Source: Halapricum hydrolyticum
Lineage (GTDB): Archaea; Halobacteriota; Halobacteria; Halobacteriales; Haloarculaceae
Direction: 5' to 3'
NCBI GenBank assembly: GCA_025517565.1
Contig: JAOPKD010000009.1
Coordinates: 1-64,000 of the forward strand
Length of the DNA stretch: 64,000 nt
Positions 9,308-16,935 of this stretch are shown piece by piece (position 1 is the stretch's first letter; each line of letters opens with the position of its first letter). Position numbers and translations under genes: made by a program. The notes under the pieces were generated by a model. That model did not search any database and was not told the origin of the DNA. It saw only the letters and a program-made list of their open reading frames with translations.

Positions 9308-9943
9308 TCACGTGCCCTCGACGAGTCGCTCCAACTGTTCCGGCGACACTGCACCCCGGGCGCCATATCCATCGTAGACGAACGTCGGAACGCCCGTCAC
9401 ACCGTTCTGCTGTGCTTCAGTAAATTGGTCCCGGAGGCGGTCGCGAAGCTGCTCGTCCACGACCGCAGTTCGAATCTCGTCACCGTCCAGTCCAGTTGCG
9501 TCCGCAACATCGGCTAAAACATCGATATCGCCGATGTCTCGTCCATCGATCCACAGCGCCTCGAAAATCGCTTCGTCGAAGGCGAACCACTGCTCGGGAT
9601 ACTTTTCGTTCACGTGGAACGAGGCGACTTGCGCCTCGAACGAATCCACGTTCTCCGGAAGGTCGTCGAGGTCGAGCATCTCGTGGGCGTCGTACTCGTC
9701 TTTCAGCCGGGCGACGTTCTGTCGCACTTGGTCGAAGTACGCTTCGTCTTTTCCGTCGTCGACCGAGTGGTCGATCTCGCCATCTGGTCCGCGCTTCTGA
9801 CTCCGAAGATCGAAGGGGTGCCAGTCAATCTCGAGATCACCATCACGCGTCTGCTGATACTCTTCGAGGGAGCGTCGGCCAAGGTAGCAAAACGGACACA
9901 CGTAGTCGGAATATACCGTGATGTGGTCCTCGTTTTGAGCCAT
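9308..9943 (-). CDS. DsbA-family (FrnE-like) dithiol oxidoreductase
   Basis: 211 residues, starting at the ATG at 9943. The N-terminus ITVYSDYVCPFCYLGRRSLE carries C16-P-F-C19, a helical insertion follows, and the cis-proline loop is GVTGVPTFVYDG. There is no signal peptide, so it acts in the cytoplasm, as do FrnE-type proteins. It lies 50 bases downstream of the TPP-enzyme gene and leads the run of thioredoxin-fold genes. Confidence 0.92.
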   Translation of the reverse strand: MAQNEDHITVYSDYVCPFCYLGRRSLEEYQQTRDGDLEIDWHPFDLRSQKRGPDGEIDHSVDDGKDEAYFDQVRQNVARLKDEYDAHEMLDLDDLPENVDSFEAQVASFHVNEKYPEQWFAFDEAIFEALWIDGRDIGDIDVLADVADATGLDGDEIRTAVVDEQLRDRLRDQFTEAQQNGVTGVPTFVYDGYGARGAVSPEQLERLVEGT

Positions 9944-9993
9944 CGCTCGGTAGTATGTGGGCGAGTCGGAAAACACCTACAGTGAGTTCGGGG

Positions 9994-11580
9994 TTACTCT
10001 ATTGGGATTTCGACAAGCGACATCTCGTCTGTCGCGAGTGCATCCCGCAACGTCTCCTCGAGTTCGTCCCAGTCTTCGGGGCGATACCCCTCGATATCGA
10101 AGCTCTCGGCGAGCGTCATGAAATCGGGATTCGTGAGTTTCGTTCCGAACGACTCGCCGCGATGAGCGTGCTGCTTTTCGGAGATCAGCCCGTAATCGTC
10201 GTCGTTGAAGAGGAGGATCGTATAGCCACACCCCACCCGCGTTGCGGTCTCGATCTCGGCACCGTTCATCAGAAACCCGCCATCGCCAGTCGCCGCAACG
10301 ACCTCCGCATCGGTCGTGAGATCCGCCGCGATCCCTCCCGGAACCGAGATGCCCATCGACGCCAGCCCGTTCGAAATAATGCACGTGTTCGGTTCGTAGG
10401 TGGGGAAGTTCTGTGCGATCTGCATCTTGTGGCTTCCGACGTCGGAGATCAGGACGTCTTCATCATCCATCACTTCCCGTAACACCGGCAGTACCGTCCG
10501 GACGGTGAACGGATCGTCTCCGGATGGGTCGGCGGCGACATCTTCGAGGATGTGGTCCCTGAGATCGCTGTACCACGTCTCGTCGAACTGCGTCTCGCTC
10601 TCGTTCATCCGTTCGGTGAGTTTCTCGAGTGCCGTCGAGAGATCACAGACGAGTTCGAGGTTCGGGTTGTACGCCTCGTACACCTCCGCCGGCTCACTAT
10701 CGATGTGCACGATAACGGTGTCCGCGCCCTTATTCCAGCCGGCCGGGTCGTGTTCGGCGATGTCATATCCGACGGTGAGGATGAGGTCGGCCATCTCGAT
10801 CGCGTCCGACGCCTCCTGGTGGTCGCCGGAATCAAGGGTCAACAACGACTGTGGCGATCGATCCGAAATCGCCCCTTTCCCGCTATACGTCGACGCGACG
10901 GGGATGCCGGTCGTTTCGACAAACTCACGGAGCTGTGTCGCGGCACCCGTTCGAACCGCTCCGTTCCCCGTGATGATCAGCGGCCGGTCGGCTTCTTCGA
11001 GGAGCGCTTGGACTTGTTGGAGCAGGTCCGAGTCCGGTGATGCGAGTCGGACACGCTCACGAGCGTCCATCGGGCTGGCGTCAACGTCCGACCCGGCGAC
11101 GTCCTCGGGGAATTCGAGGTGGGTCGCGCCGGGTTTCTCGTATTCGGCGACTTTGAACGCCTTCCGGACGGATTCGGTGATGACGTCAGGATCGTTGAGC
11201 TGGGTGTTCCACTTCGTGATCGGCTCGAACATCTGGACGATATCCAGCGCCTGGTGGCTCTCTTTGTGGAGGCGCTCCAAGCCACCCTGGCCCGTGATCG
11301 CGACGAGAGGGGCTTTATCCAGGTTCGCGTCCGCGACGCCGGTCAGGAGGTTCGTCGCACCGGGGCCGAGCGTCCCAAGACAGACGCCTGCCTCGCCCGT
11401 AAGCCGGCCGTGGACGTCCGCCATGAATGCGGCACCCTGCTCGTGTCGGACCGGGATGAACCTGATATCCGAGTCCCGCAGCGAGAAGAGCAGGTCTTCG
11501 GTTTCCTCGCCGGGCACACCGAACACGTATTCGACGGCCTCGCGTTCGAGACAGCCAACGAGCAGATCAGAGGCTTTCAT
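9994..11580 (-). CDS. Acetolactate-synthase-like thiamine pyrophosphate enzyme
   Basis: 528 residues, with the ATG at 11580 overlapping the stop of the upstream aldehyde dehydrogenase by four bases (ATGA). The PYR domain has the catalytic glutamate E47 in RHEQGAAFMADVHGRLTG; the PP domain has GDGGFLMNGAEIE and LLFNDDDYGL for Mg-TPP binding. It resembles catabolic acetolactate synthases without a regulatory subunit. The exact substrate (pyruvate or another 2-oxo acid) is not decided by sequence. Its coupling to an aldehyde dehydrogenase suggests decarboxylation or carboligation producing or using aldehydes. Confidence 0.9.
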   Translation of the reverse strand: MKASDLLVGCLEREAVEYVFGVPGEETEDLLFSLRDSDIRFIPVRHEQGAAFMADVHGRLTGEAGVCLGTLGPGATNLLTGVADANLDKAPLVAITGQGGLERLHKESHQALDIVQMFEPITKWNTQLNDPDVITESVRKAFKVAEYEKPGATHLEFPEDVAGSDVDASPMDARERVRLASPDSDLLQQVQALLEEADRPLIITGNGAVRTGAATQLREFVETTGIPVASTYSGKGAISDRSPQSLLTLDSGDHQEASDAIEMADLILTVGYDIAEHDPAGWNKGADTVIVHIDSEPAEVYEAYNPNLELVCDLSTALEKLTERMNESETQFDETWYSDLRDHILEDVAADPSGDDPFTVRTVLPVLREVMDDEDVLISDVGSHKMQIAQNFPTYEPNTCIISNGLASMGISVPGGIAADLTTDAEVVAATGDGGFLMNGAEIETATRVGCGYTILLFNDDDYGLISEKQHAHRGESFGTKLTNPDFMTLAESFDIEGYRPEDWDELEETLRDALATDEMSLVEIPIE

Positions 11581-12977
11581 TCGATCGTTACCTCGTCTTC
11601 GTCGTTCGTCTGGGGCTGCTGGCTCCAGACCGTCTTGGGGTTGACGAACTCCTTGATCCCCGCTTCCGAGAGTTCGCGGCCATACCCGGATTCCTTCACG
11701 CCGCCGAACGGGACCCGCGGATCGGACTTCACCAGTTCGTTGATGTACGTACAGCCGGCGTCGATGCGACCGGCGATTCGCTCGCCACGGTCGAGGTCGT
11801 CCGTCCAGATGCTGGCGCCGAGCCCGAACTCCGTGTCGTTTGCCTTCTCGATGGCGGCATCCTCGTCGGAAACCCGATAGACGGCAGCCACGGGGCCGAA
11901 CACCTCCTCGGCGTCGACGGGACAGCCCGGTGGAACGTCCGCGAGCACCGTTGGGGGATAGTACGCGCCCTCGCAGTCGAGTGGTTCGCCGCCCGTGAGC
12001 ACCGTCGCCCCGGCATCGACGCTTTCGGCCACCTGTTGGTGAATCCCCTCCATGAGGTCCTGTCGGGCCTGCGGTCCGACGTCCGTGTCCTGCTCCATCG
12101 GGTCGCCGACAGTGAACGACTCGATCTCGGCGACGAACCGTTTGATGAACTCCTCGTAAACGGCATCGTGGACGACGAACCGTTTGGCCGCGATACAGGA
12201 CTGGCCGCCGTTCAGGTTGCGCGACCATGCGCCAGTCGTTGCGGCAGCCTCGACGTCCGCGTCATCGAGGACGACGTACGGATCGCTCCCGCCGAGTTCG
12301 AGGACGGTCTTCTTGAGGTTCTCACCGGCCGTTGCGGCGACCGCCTGTCCCGCCGGACCGCTCCCGGTCAGGGTCGCTGCCTTCACACGGGAGTCCGAGA
12401 GGACCGTGTCCACGCGATCCGAGGGAATCAGCAGTGACTGGAACGTCCCTTCGGGGTAGCCAGCGTCGCGGAACACCTCCTCGATCGCGAGCGCACAGCC
12501 CGGCACGTTCGAGGCGTGTTTGAGCAGCCCGACGTTGCCCGCCGTCAGGTAGGGGGCGATGAATCGAAACGCCTGCCAGAACGGGAAGTTCCACGGCATT
12601 ATCGCAAGGACCGGCCCGAGTGGCTCGTAAATCGTCTTCACCTTCGATCCCGGGGGGCTCGCATGCTGTTCATCCTGCAAATAGCGTCCCGCGTGCTCGG
12701 CGTAGTGGTCACAAACCCACGCACACTTTTCGACCTCCGCCTCGGCCTGGGCAATCGGTTTGCCCATCTCCCGGGTCATCAGCTCCGCGTACTCCTCAGT
12801 ACGCTCACGGAGCAGGGTAGCAACCGCTGCGAGTTTCGTTTCGCGTTCCGCTACGGGTCGCTCTCGCCAGGCTTCGAACGCCGTTTCCGCATTCGACAGC
12901 CGCTCCTCGATTTCGGATTCGGTGTGGTCGTCATACGTTTCGATCGTCTCGCCGGTCGTTGGATTAGTGCTTTTCAT
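11577..12977 (-). CDS. gabD: NAD(P)-dependent aldehyde dehydrogenase, succinate-semialdehyde type
   Basis: 466 residues of ALDH superfamily. Visible are N130 (MPWNFPFW), the catalytic base E227 (LELGGSDPYVV) and the nucleophile C261 (GGQSCIAAKR). The start MKSTNPTTGETIETYDDH is typical of haloarchaeal proteins annotated as succinate-semialdehyde dehydrogenases. It is first in the gene run leading to the TPP enzyme and redox genes. The substrate is inferred from family resemblance; another aliphatic aldehyde is possible. The 226-base upstream gap probably holds the operon promoter. Confidence 0.88.
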   Translation of the reverse strand: MKSTNPTTGETIETYDDHTESEIEERLSNAETAFEAWRERPVAERETKLAAVATLLRERTEEYAELMTREMGKPIAQAEAEVEKCAWVCDHYAEHAGRYLQDEQHASPPGSKVKTIYEPLGPVLAIMPWNFPFWQAFRFIAPYLTAGNVGLLKHASNVPGCALAIEEVFRDAGYPEGTFQSLLIPSDRVDTVLSDSRVKAATLTGSGPAGQAVAATAGENLKKTVLELGGSDPYVVLDDADVEAAATTGAWSRNLNGGQSCIAAKRFVVHDAVYEEFIKRFVAEIESFTVGDPMEQDTDVGPQARQDLMEGIHQQVAESVDAGATVLTGGEPLDCEGAYYPPTVLADVPPGCPVDAEEVFGPVAAVYRVSDEDAAIEKANDTEFGLGASIWTDDLDRGERIAGRIDAGCTYINELVKSDPRVPFGGVKESGYGRELSEAGIKEFVNPKTVWSQQPQTNDEDEVTIE

Positions 12978-13203
12978 TAGGATCTCAACTGAGACGGTTC
13001 GTGTGTCGAGTCGGTCGTGATGTCGGTACGATCATGTTCCCTTCCAGAGCAAATTGGAACAGTTACCTTCGGTTCCGGATTGAAAAAAGGCGCGCCGAAC
13101 GGATAACGCCATCGCGAGCCGCAACTCTCTGTAGACGACTCCGGCGTCACCGTCGATATCGGAGCGTTCCGATCCGTCGACGAAGACCCAGAAAACGGGT
13201 AGT

Positions 13204-14226
13204 TCACTCGTGAGTGCGGCCGGTTCGCTCCTCGATAATCTCCTCCTGCATTTCCTCGATCTTGATGAAATGACAGAGTGGATTCCCGGGGTACACTACC
13301 GGGTTTTCGAGGACCCCGACGAGAACCCCGGTAAACGGTGCCTCCACGGTAGTCTCGTCGGCCATGAACGGGTTGGTGATCCGGCAGATCGTTTCTCCCT
13401 CGTGAACGAGGTCGCCTCGTTCGTAGAACATCTCGACGATGCCGCCGGCATCCGCCCGGAGCCATGTCTTCTCGTCCCTCTTCTCGATAGTGGTCTGCCA
13501 GCCCGGCCAGCGAACGGTTTCCTGTTGATAGATACCGTACTCAGCGAACACACTCCGTACACCCTCGAGCGCGTGGTCGATCAGTTCCCGCTCGAAGCGG
13601 TGGGCCTCGCCCATCTCGAGAGTAATGGTGGGGATGCCGTCGTCGGTCGCCTCGCGGCGCAACATCCCCTCCGACCCTTCGCCTGCCATGATGAGATTTG
13701 TCCCAAACGCGCGGGCGAGTCTGGCGGCGCCCTCGTCGTCCATATCCGCACGGACGTGAAACATGTTCGTCCGCCCCCGTGTCGACGTGTGGAAGTCGAG
13801 CCCGAAATCGCATGGTTCGATGAAGTTGTGATAGATCTGGTAGGCGATCCGGTTCGAGCTCGTACTGTCCTCTCTTCCCGGGAACGCCCGGTTCAGGTCC
13901 CGCTCGTAGATCGGCAAGTATCGCTCCTGTGCTGTGAACCCCGGGACGTTGAGGACGGGGAGACAGACGAGCGTTCCACAGACCTCGGTATGTTCCCACT
14001 CCTGGGCGACTTCCCGGACGATTTCGATTCCGTTGAGTTCGTCACCATGAATCGCAGCTGAGAGAAACGCAGTCGGCCCGGGCTCTGGCCCGTTGATGAT
14101 CGTAACTGGGATACGAACCGGATCGCCGAGATAGGTTTCGCTCACTGAATACCGGAGTTCCTCAGTTTCGCCCGGCTCCACTCGGCCGCCATCAAAGGTG
14201 AACGCCTCTGCCTGTTGCGCGGTCAT
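13204..14226 (-). CDS. M14-family succinylglutamate desuccinylase/aspartoacylase-like protein
   Basis: 340 residues. The zinc-binding motif H60-G-D-E63 (SAAIHGDELNG) and H146 (GLDFHTSTRG) are visible, and TLEMGEAHRF holds the likely catalytic glutamate. A C-terminal beta-rich domain (after about residue 255) follows, with EAPFTGVLVGVLENPVVYPG. The family hydrolyses N-acyl amino acids or related amides. It is divergent from a RimK/protease fusion; M14, RimK and zinc-protease-like genes are often neighbours in bacteria, so a shared role in removing or adding amino-acid tails is plausible. Confidence 0.9.
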   Translation of the reverse strand: MTAQQAEAFTFDGGRVEPGETEELRYSVSETYLGDPVRIPVTIINGPEPGPTAFLSAAIHGDELNGIEIVREVAQEWEHTEVCGTLVCLPVLNVPGFTAQERYLPIYERDLNRAFPGREDSTSSNRIAYQIYHNFIEPCDFGLDFHTSTRGRTNMFHVRADMDDEGAARLARAFGTNLIMAGEGSEGMLRREATDDGIPTITLEMGEAHRFERELIDHALEGVRSVFAEYGIYQQETVRWPGWQTTIEKRDEKTWLRADAGGIVEMFYERGDLVHEGETICRITNPFMADETTVEAPFTGVLVGVLENPVVYPGNPLCHFIKIEEMQEEIIEERTGRTHE

Positions 14227-14341
14227 CAGTCCCTATGTGGTGGGTCCTAACGGCTTAAATCGAAAGAGCAGTTGTAACTGTGTCACACGCACGCAGAACC
14301 CGTAATGACAGCTATCCCCAATCAGTACCAGAGCAACGCTA

Positions 14342-15727
14342 ATGACTGCCTCTTCCAATTCGCCCGGGCCAGAGGGTGCGACGGACTCGGCACGGTCTTC
14401 GAGCATCGACGGTGCGCAGACCGCTGCGGGGACACAGCAGGTTGGCGTGTTGAACCCCCACAACAGCAAGGAGACCAAAGCGATCCTGAATGCGGTTCGG
14501 GTGCTGGGGCACGAACCCGTCTGGATCCGCGACGAGAACGTCACCTCGTGGATCGAGGACGGCACTGTCCAACTTTCGCCACGGGTCGATGTCCTCGTAA
14601 ACCGGATGCTCCTAACCAAGAGTGAGCACCAACTCGAAGATCTCCAGCTCGCTGCGCTCTACGAGGAAACGACGCCCGTCGTGAACCCACCGCAGGCCGT
14701 CGCGAGCACGCTCCACAAGTATCGCGCTGGTGCGAAGCTCGCCGCGGCCGACTTGCCGGTGCCGGACGCCTTCTTCGGCCGCTCTCCGCGAACCTTCGAG
14801 GAGTGGCCGGAGTACCTCCCGGACGCCGCCGCGCACAAGCATACCATTGGAACGAACGGGCAGGATATGTCGGTCGTCTCGCCGAACGATCCCGTCGGCC
14901 CGATGATCAACGACGAACACGCGTTCGTTCAGGAGTTCCTGGAAAACACCGATGACCGTCCCTCTGACGTGCGTGTCTACGTCGTCGGTGGAGAGATCGT
15001 CGGGGCGATGCGACGCCACGCACCGGACGGCGACTGGCGGACGAACGTCGCGCTCGGTGGTGAAGTGGAGGGCGTAACTGACGAACTTGGTCAGGAGCCT
15101 CGCCGACTAGCGAAGGAGGCCACGGATATCCTTGGTTTGGATCTGGCCGGGGTCGATCTGATGCCAATCGACGGCGAATGGTACATCCTCGAGGTTAACG
15201 CTACTGCCGGATTCAAAGGCCTGTTTTCGGCGACGGGTGTCTCAGCGGCACCACACATCGCACGCCTCGCTATCGAGCGAGCGGGTGGCAACGTTGATCC
15301 ATCTCAGGTCGGTGAATTGGAATCAACGTTGGACGATTCAGTTCCCGATTGTAAACCACCGCTCGTTCAAGAACAGAGTGACGACGGCGTCCTCGGCTAT
15401 ACCTCACGAATCCGAATCAATGGTCGTGACGGGGCAGAACAGGCGATCGCAAAGTCGGACACGGGCGCGAAGCGAACGAGCATCGACACCGACCTCGCCG
15501 GTCGAATCGGTGCCGGGCCCCTCGTCGGGACAACCGACGTGCGGTCAGGAACGGGAAGTGACACCGAAACTCGCCCCCTCGTCGACGTCGATCTCTGTCT
15601 GAACGGCCGCTGGCGGACGGTCACAGCCAGCATTGCCGACCGGTCTGAGATGACCTATCCAGTTCTTCTTGGACGTGACGTACTCGAAGCGTATAAGCTC
15701 CATATCAGCCAGACAGTTGAGGAGTAA
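14342..15727 (+). CDS. RimK-type ATP-grasp ligase fused to an ATP-dependent zinc-protease-like (retropepsin-type) domain
   Basis: 461 residues. After a low-complexity start, residues 33-315 form an ATP-grasp ligase: GVLNPHNSKETKAIL, then RVYVVGGEIVGAMRRHAPDG, then DLMPIDGEWYILEVNATAGF with metal-binding Glu/Asn. Residues 350-455 resemble the RimB/'ATP-dependent zinc protease' family with SDTGAKRTSID (D373) and MTYPVLLGRDVL. In bacteria these two are separate genes next to M14 proteins; here they are fused. It probably adds or edits glutamate-type amino-acid tails on a substrate not shown by the sequence. Confidence 0.88.
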   Translation: MTASSNSPGPEGATDSARSSSIDGAQTAAGTQQVGVLNPHNSKETKAILNAVRVLGHEPVWIRDENVTSWIEDGTVQLSPRVDVLVNRMLLTKSEHQLEDLQLAALYEETTPVVNPPQAVASTLHKYRAGAKLAAADLPVPDAFFGRSPRTFEEWPEYLPDAAAHKHTIGTNGQDMSVVSPNDPVGPMINDEHAFVQEFLENTDDRPSDVRVYVVGGEIVGAMRRHAPDGDWRTNVALGGEVEGVTDELGQEPRRLAKEATDILGLDLAGVDLMPIDGEWYILEVNATAGFKGLFSATGVSAAPHIARLAIERAGGNVDPSQVGELESTLDDSVPDCKPPLVQEQSDDGVLGYTSRIRINGRDGAEQAIAKSDTGAKRTSIDTDLAGRIGAGPLVGTTDVRSGTGSDTETRPLVDVDLCLNGRWRTVTASIADRSEMTYPVLLGRDVLEAYKLHISQTVEE

Positions 15728-15731
15728 TCAC

Positions 15732-15875
15732 ATGCAGAGCAGCCCACCCGTCGACAAAAATCGAAGCGATGAACCTCCTCCTGAGCGAGCGCTCGCTCCC
15801 AACCCGCCACTTCCAGAACAGCCGGGCGTGTTGACCCGGGAGAGACACACAGACGCCCTTCAACCATGTCCGTAA
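15732..15875 (+). CDS. Possible 47-residue proline-rich ORF
   Basis: An ATG three bases after the RimK-fusion stop opens a 47-codon frame rich in Pro and charged residues (VDKNRSDEPPPERALAPNP). It overlaps the next wHTH gene by ten bases. There is no recognised family. It may only be a spacer between genes. Confidence 0.25.
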   Translation: MQSSPPVDKNRSDEPPPERALAPNPPLPEQPGVLTRERHTDALQPCP

Positions 15876-16120
15876 CTAGACGAGCCGTCCTAGAACAACT
15901 CGCCACAGCAAGCGACGCAGACCAGCGAGAGACGACGACAACGGCGGCGCTCGCAGCGATGCTCGAGACCAACGAAGGGACGATCGAATCTCATCTGAAT
16001 GGACTCGCAGCGTGCGAACTAGTCCGAACGTACCCGGACGGTCGGGTCAGGATAACGATTACCGGCGAAGAGCTACTGGCTCTCGATACCGATGAGATAG
16101 TGATCGTGGATTCGAATTAG
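15866..16120 (+). CDS. Small winged-helix DNA-binding protein
   Basis: 84 residues. A single wHTH domain is evident: TTAALAAMLETNEGTIESHL is the helix-turn-helix and VRTYPDGRVRITITGEE the wing. It lacks a ligand domain. It follows the RimK fusion on the same strand and may be co-transcribed with it, so autoregulation of that gene is possible. It ends 80 bases before the next regulator. Confidence 0.8.
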   Translation: MSVTRRAVLEQLATASDADQRETTTTAALAAMLETNEGTIESHLNGLAACELVRTYPDGRVRITITGEELLALDTDEIVIVDSN

Positions 16121-16173
16121 GAGATTCGAGCAGATTGAGAGGCCAGTATTTATCGGCTCCCCACATAACAGTC

Positions 16174-16181
16174 GATATAAA
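16174..16181 (+). promoter_or_regulatory. TATA-like box for the Cys-motif wHTH regulator
   Basis: GATATAAA is centred about 22 bases before the ATG at 16200. This fits a leaderless transcript. Confidence 0.4.
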
Positions 16182-16199
16182 TGGAGGTACACGGTATCG

Positions 16200-16802
16200 A
16201 TGTCTGATCGAAGTACAACCCAGTCCGACGACGAGAGTGCCGAGGTCCAGTACGACCCGAATTCAGGTCGGTACGATATCTACGAATGCACCGTCTCCGA
16301 TTGTGACAACGTCGTTCTCGTCGTTGGAAATGACGATCCACCGATGTCCTGTCACGATGAACCTATGGAGCGGGTTACAGAGTTGGATATGAGTGTGAAA
16401 CCCCCGGACGTGAGGCAGGTTCTCCTCCAGGCGTTCGGTCTTCCGAAGGCCGGACTGGATATCTGTCTATGCGTTATTGGTGAGGGCCCTCTCTCAGCGA
16501 ACGAAGTCGCCGAGCAGCTCGGGTACGACCGAAGTACAGTCACGCGGTATCTCAACAAACTCGTCGAACTAGGATTGCTCAGACGGTCCGAGCTCAATCG
16601 AGAAGGTGGTGGCGTCGTGAAGGTGTATCATTCGGTCGATCTCGAACGAATGCGCCGCGAGACGCTCATCGGGTTCTACGTCTGGGCCGGGGAAGCAGCC
16701 TCCCTAATCGAAGACGCAAATTTGACGAAACAAGACTACCTTGAAGCGAATCCCGATCAAGAGCTGCCGGACGTCTTCTGGGAGAATTTCAACGAAAAGT
16801 AA
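16200..16802 (+). CDS. Winged-helix regulator with a desulforedoxin-like Cys motif (paralog 1)
   Basis: 200 residues. Residues 25-60 read YDIYECTVSDCDNVVLVVG and then MSCHDEPM. This is laid out like the desulfoferrodoxin N-terminal iron site (Tyr-x-Cys, Cys-x-Asn-Val-Val, then Cys and Met) with C30, C35, C51 and H52 as possible ligands. Residues about 75-150 are a wHTH domain (LSANEVAEQLGYDRSTVTRY, then GGGVVKVYHSV). The C-terminal tail has AGEAASLIEDANLT and PDVFWENF. A 202-residue paralog lies at 34292-34900. I infer a metal-based redox-sensing repressor or activator; its targets are unknown. Confidence 0.82.
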   Translation: MSDRSTTQSDDESAEVQYDPNSGRYDIYECTVSDCDNVVLVVGNDDPPMSCHDEPMERVTELDMSVKPPDVRQVLLQAFGLPKAGLDICLCVIGEGPLSANEVAEQLGYDRSTVTRYLNKLVELGLLRRSELNREGGGVVKVYHSVDLERMRRETLIGFYVWAGEAASLIEDANLTKQDYLEANPDQELPDVFWENFNEK

Positions 16803-16874
16803 ACTGGGCCCACCATTCTCCCGAGCGATATCCGACTATCCACTGAGTAGTAGGGATGATAGACTGTTTTCCGG

Positions 16875-16895
16875 TGTGTGACATCGTTGCACACA
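16875..16895. promoter_or_regulatory. Inverted repeat TGTGTG-N9-CACACA before the glucoamylase gene
   Basis: Perfect 6-bp arms (16875-16880 and 16890-16895) lie about 40 bases before the ATG at 16936, where a repressor or activator could act. The binding protein is unknown. Confidence 0.35.
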
Positions 16896-16935
16896 TGCGG
16901 CGAATTCATCATTCAGCCAATAGAATTTGTCACCG

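Noticed and set aside
9994..12228. A 744-codon minus-strand open frame that appears to extend the TPP enzyme into the aldehyde dehydrogenase.
   Set aside because: The upstream part is a shadow of the aldehyde dehydrogenase in another frame (Arg/Gly-rich); the real start is the ATG at 11580 with a 4-base overlap.
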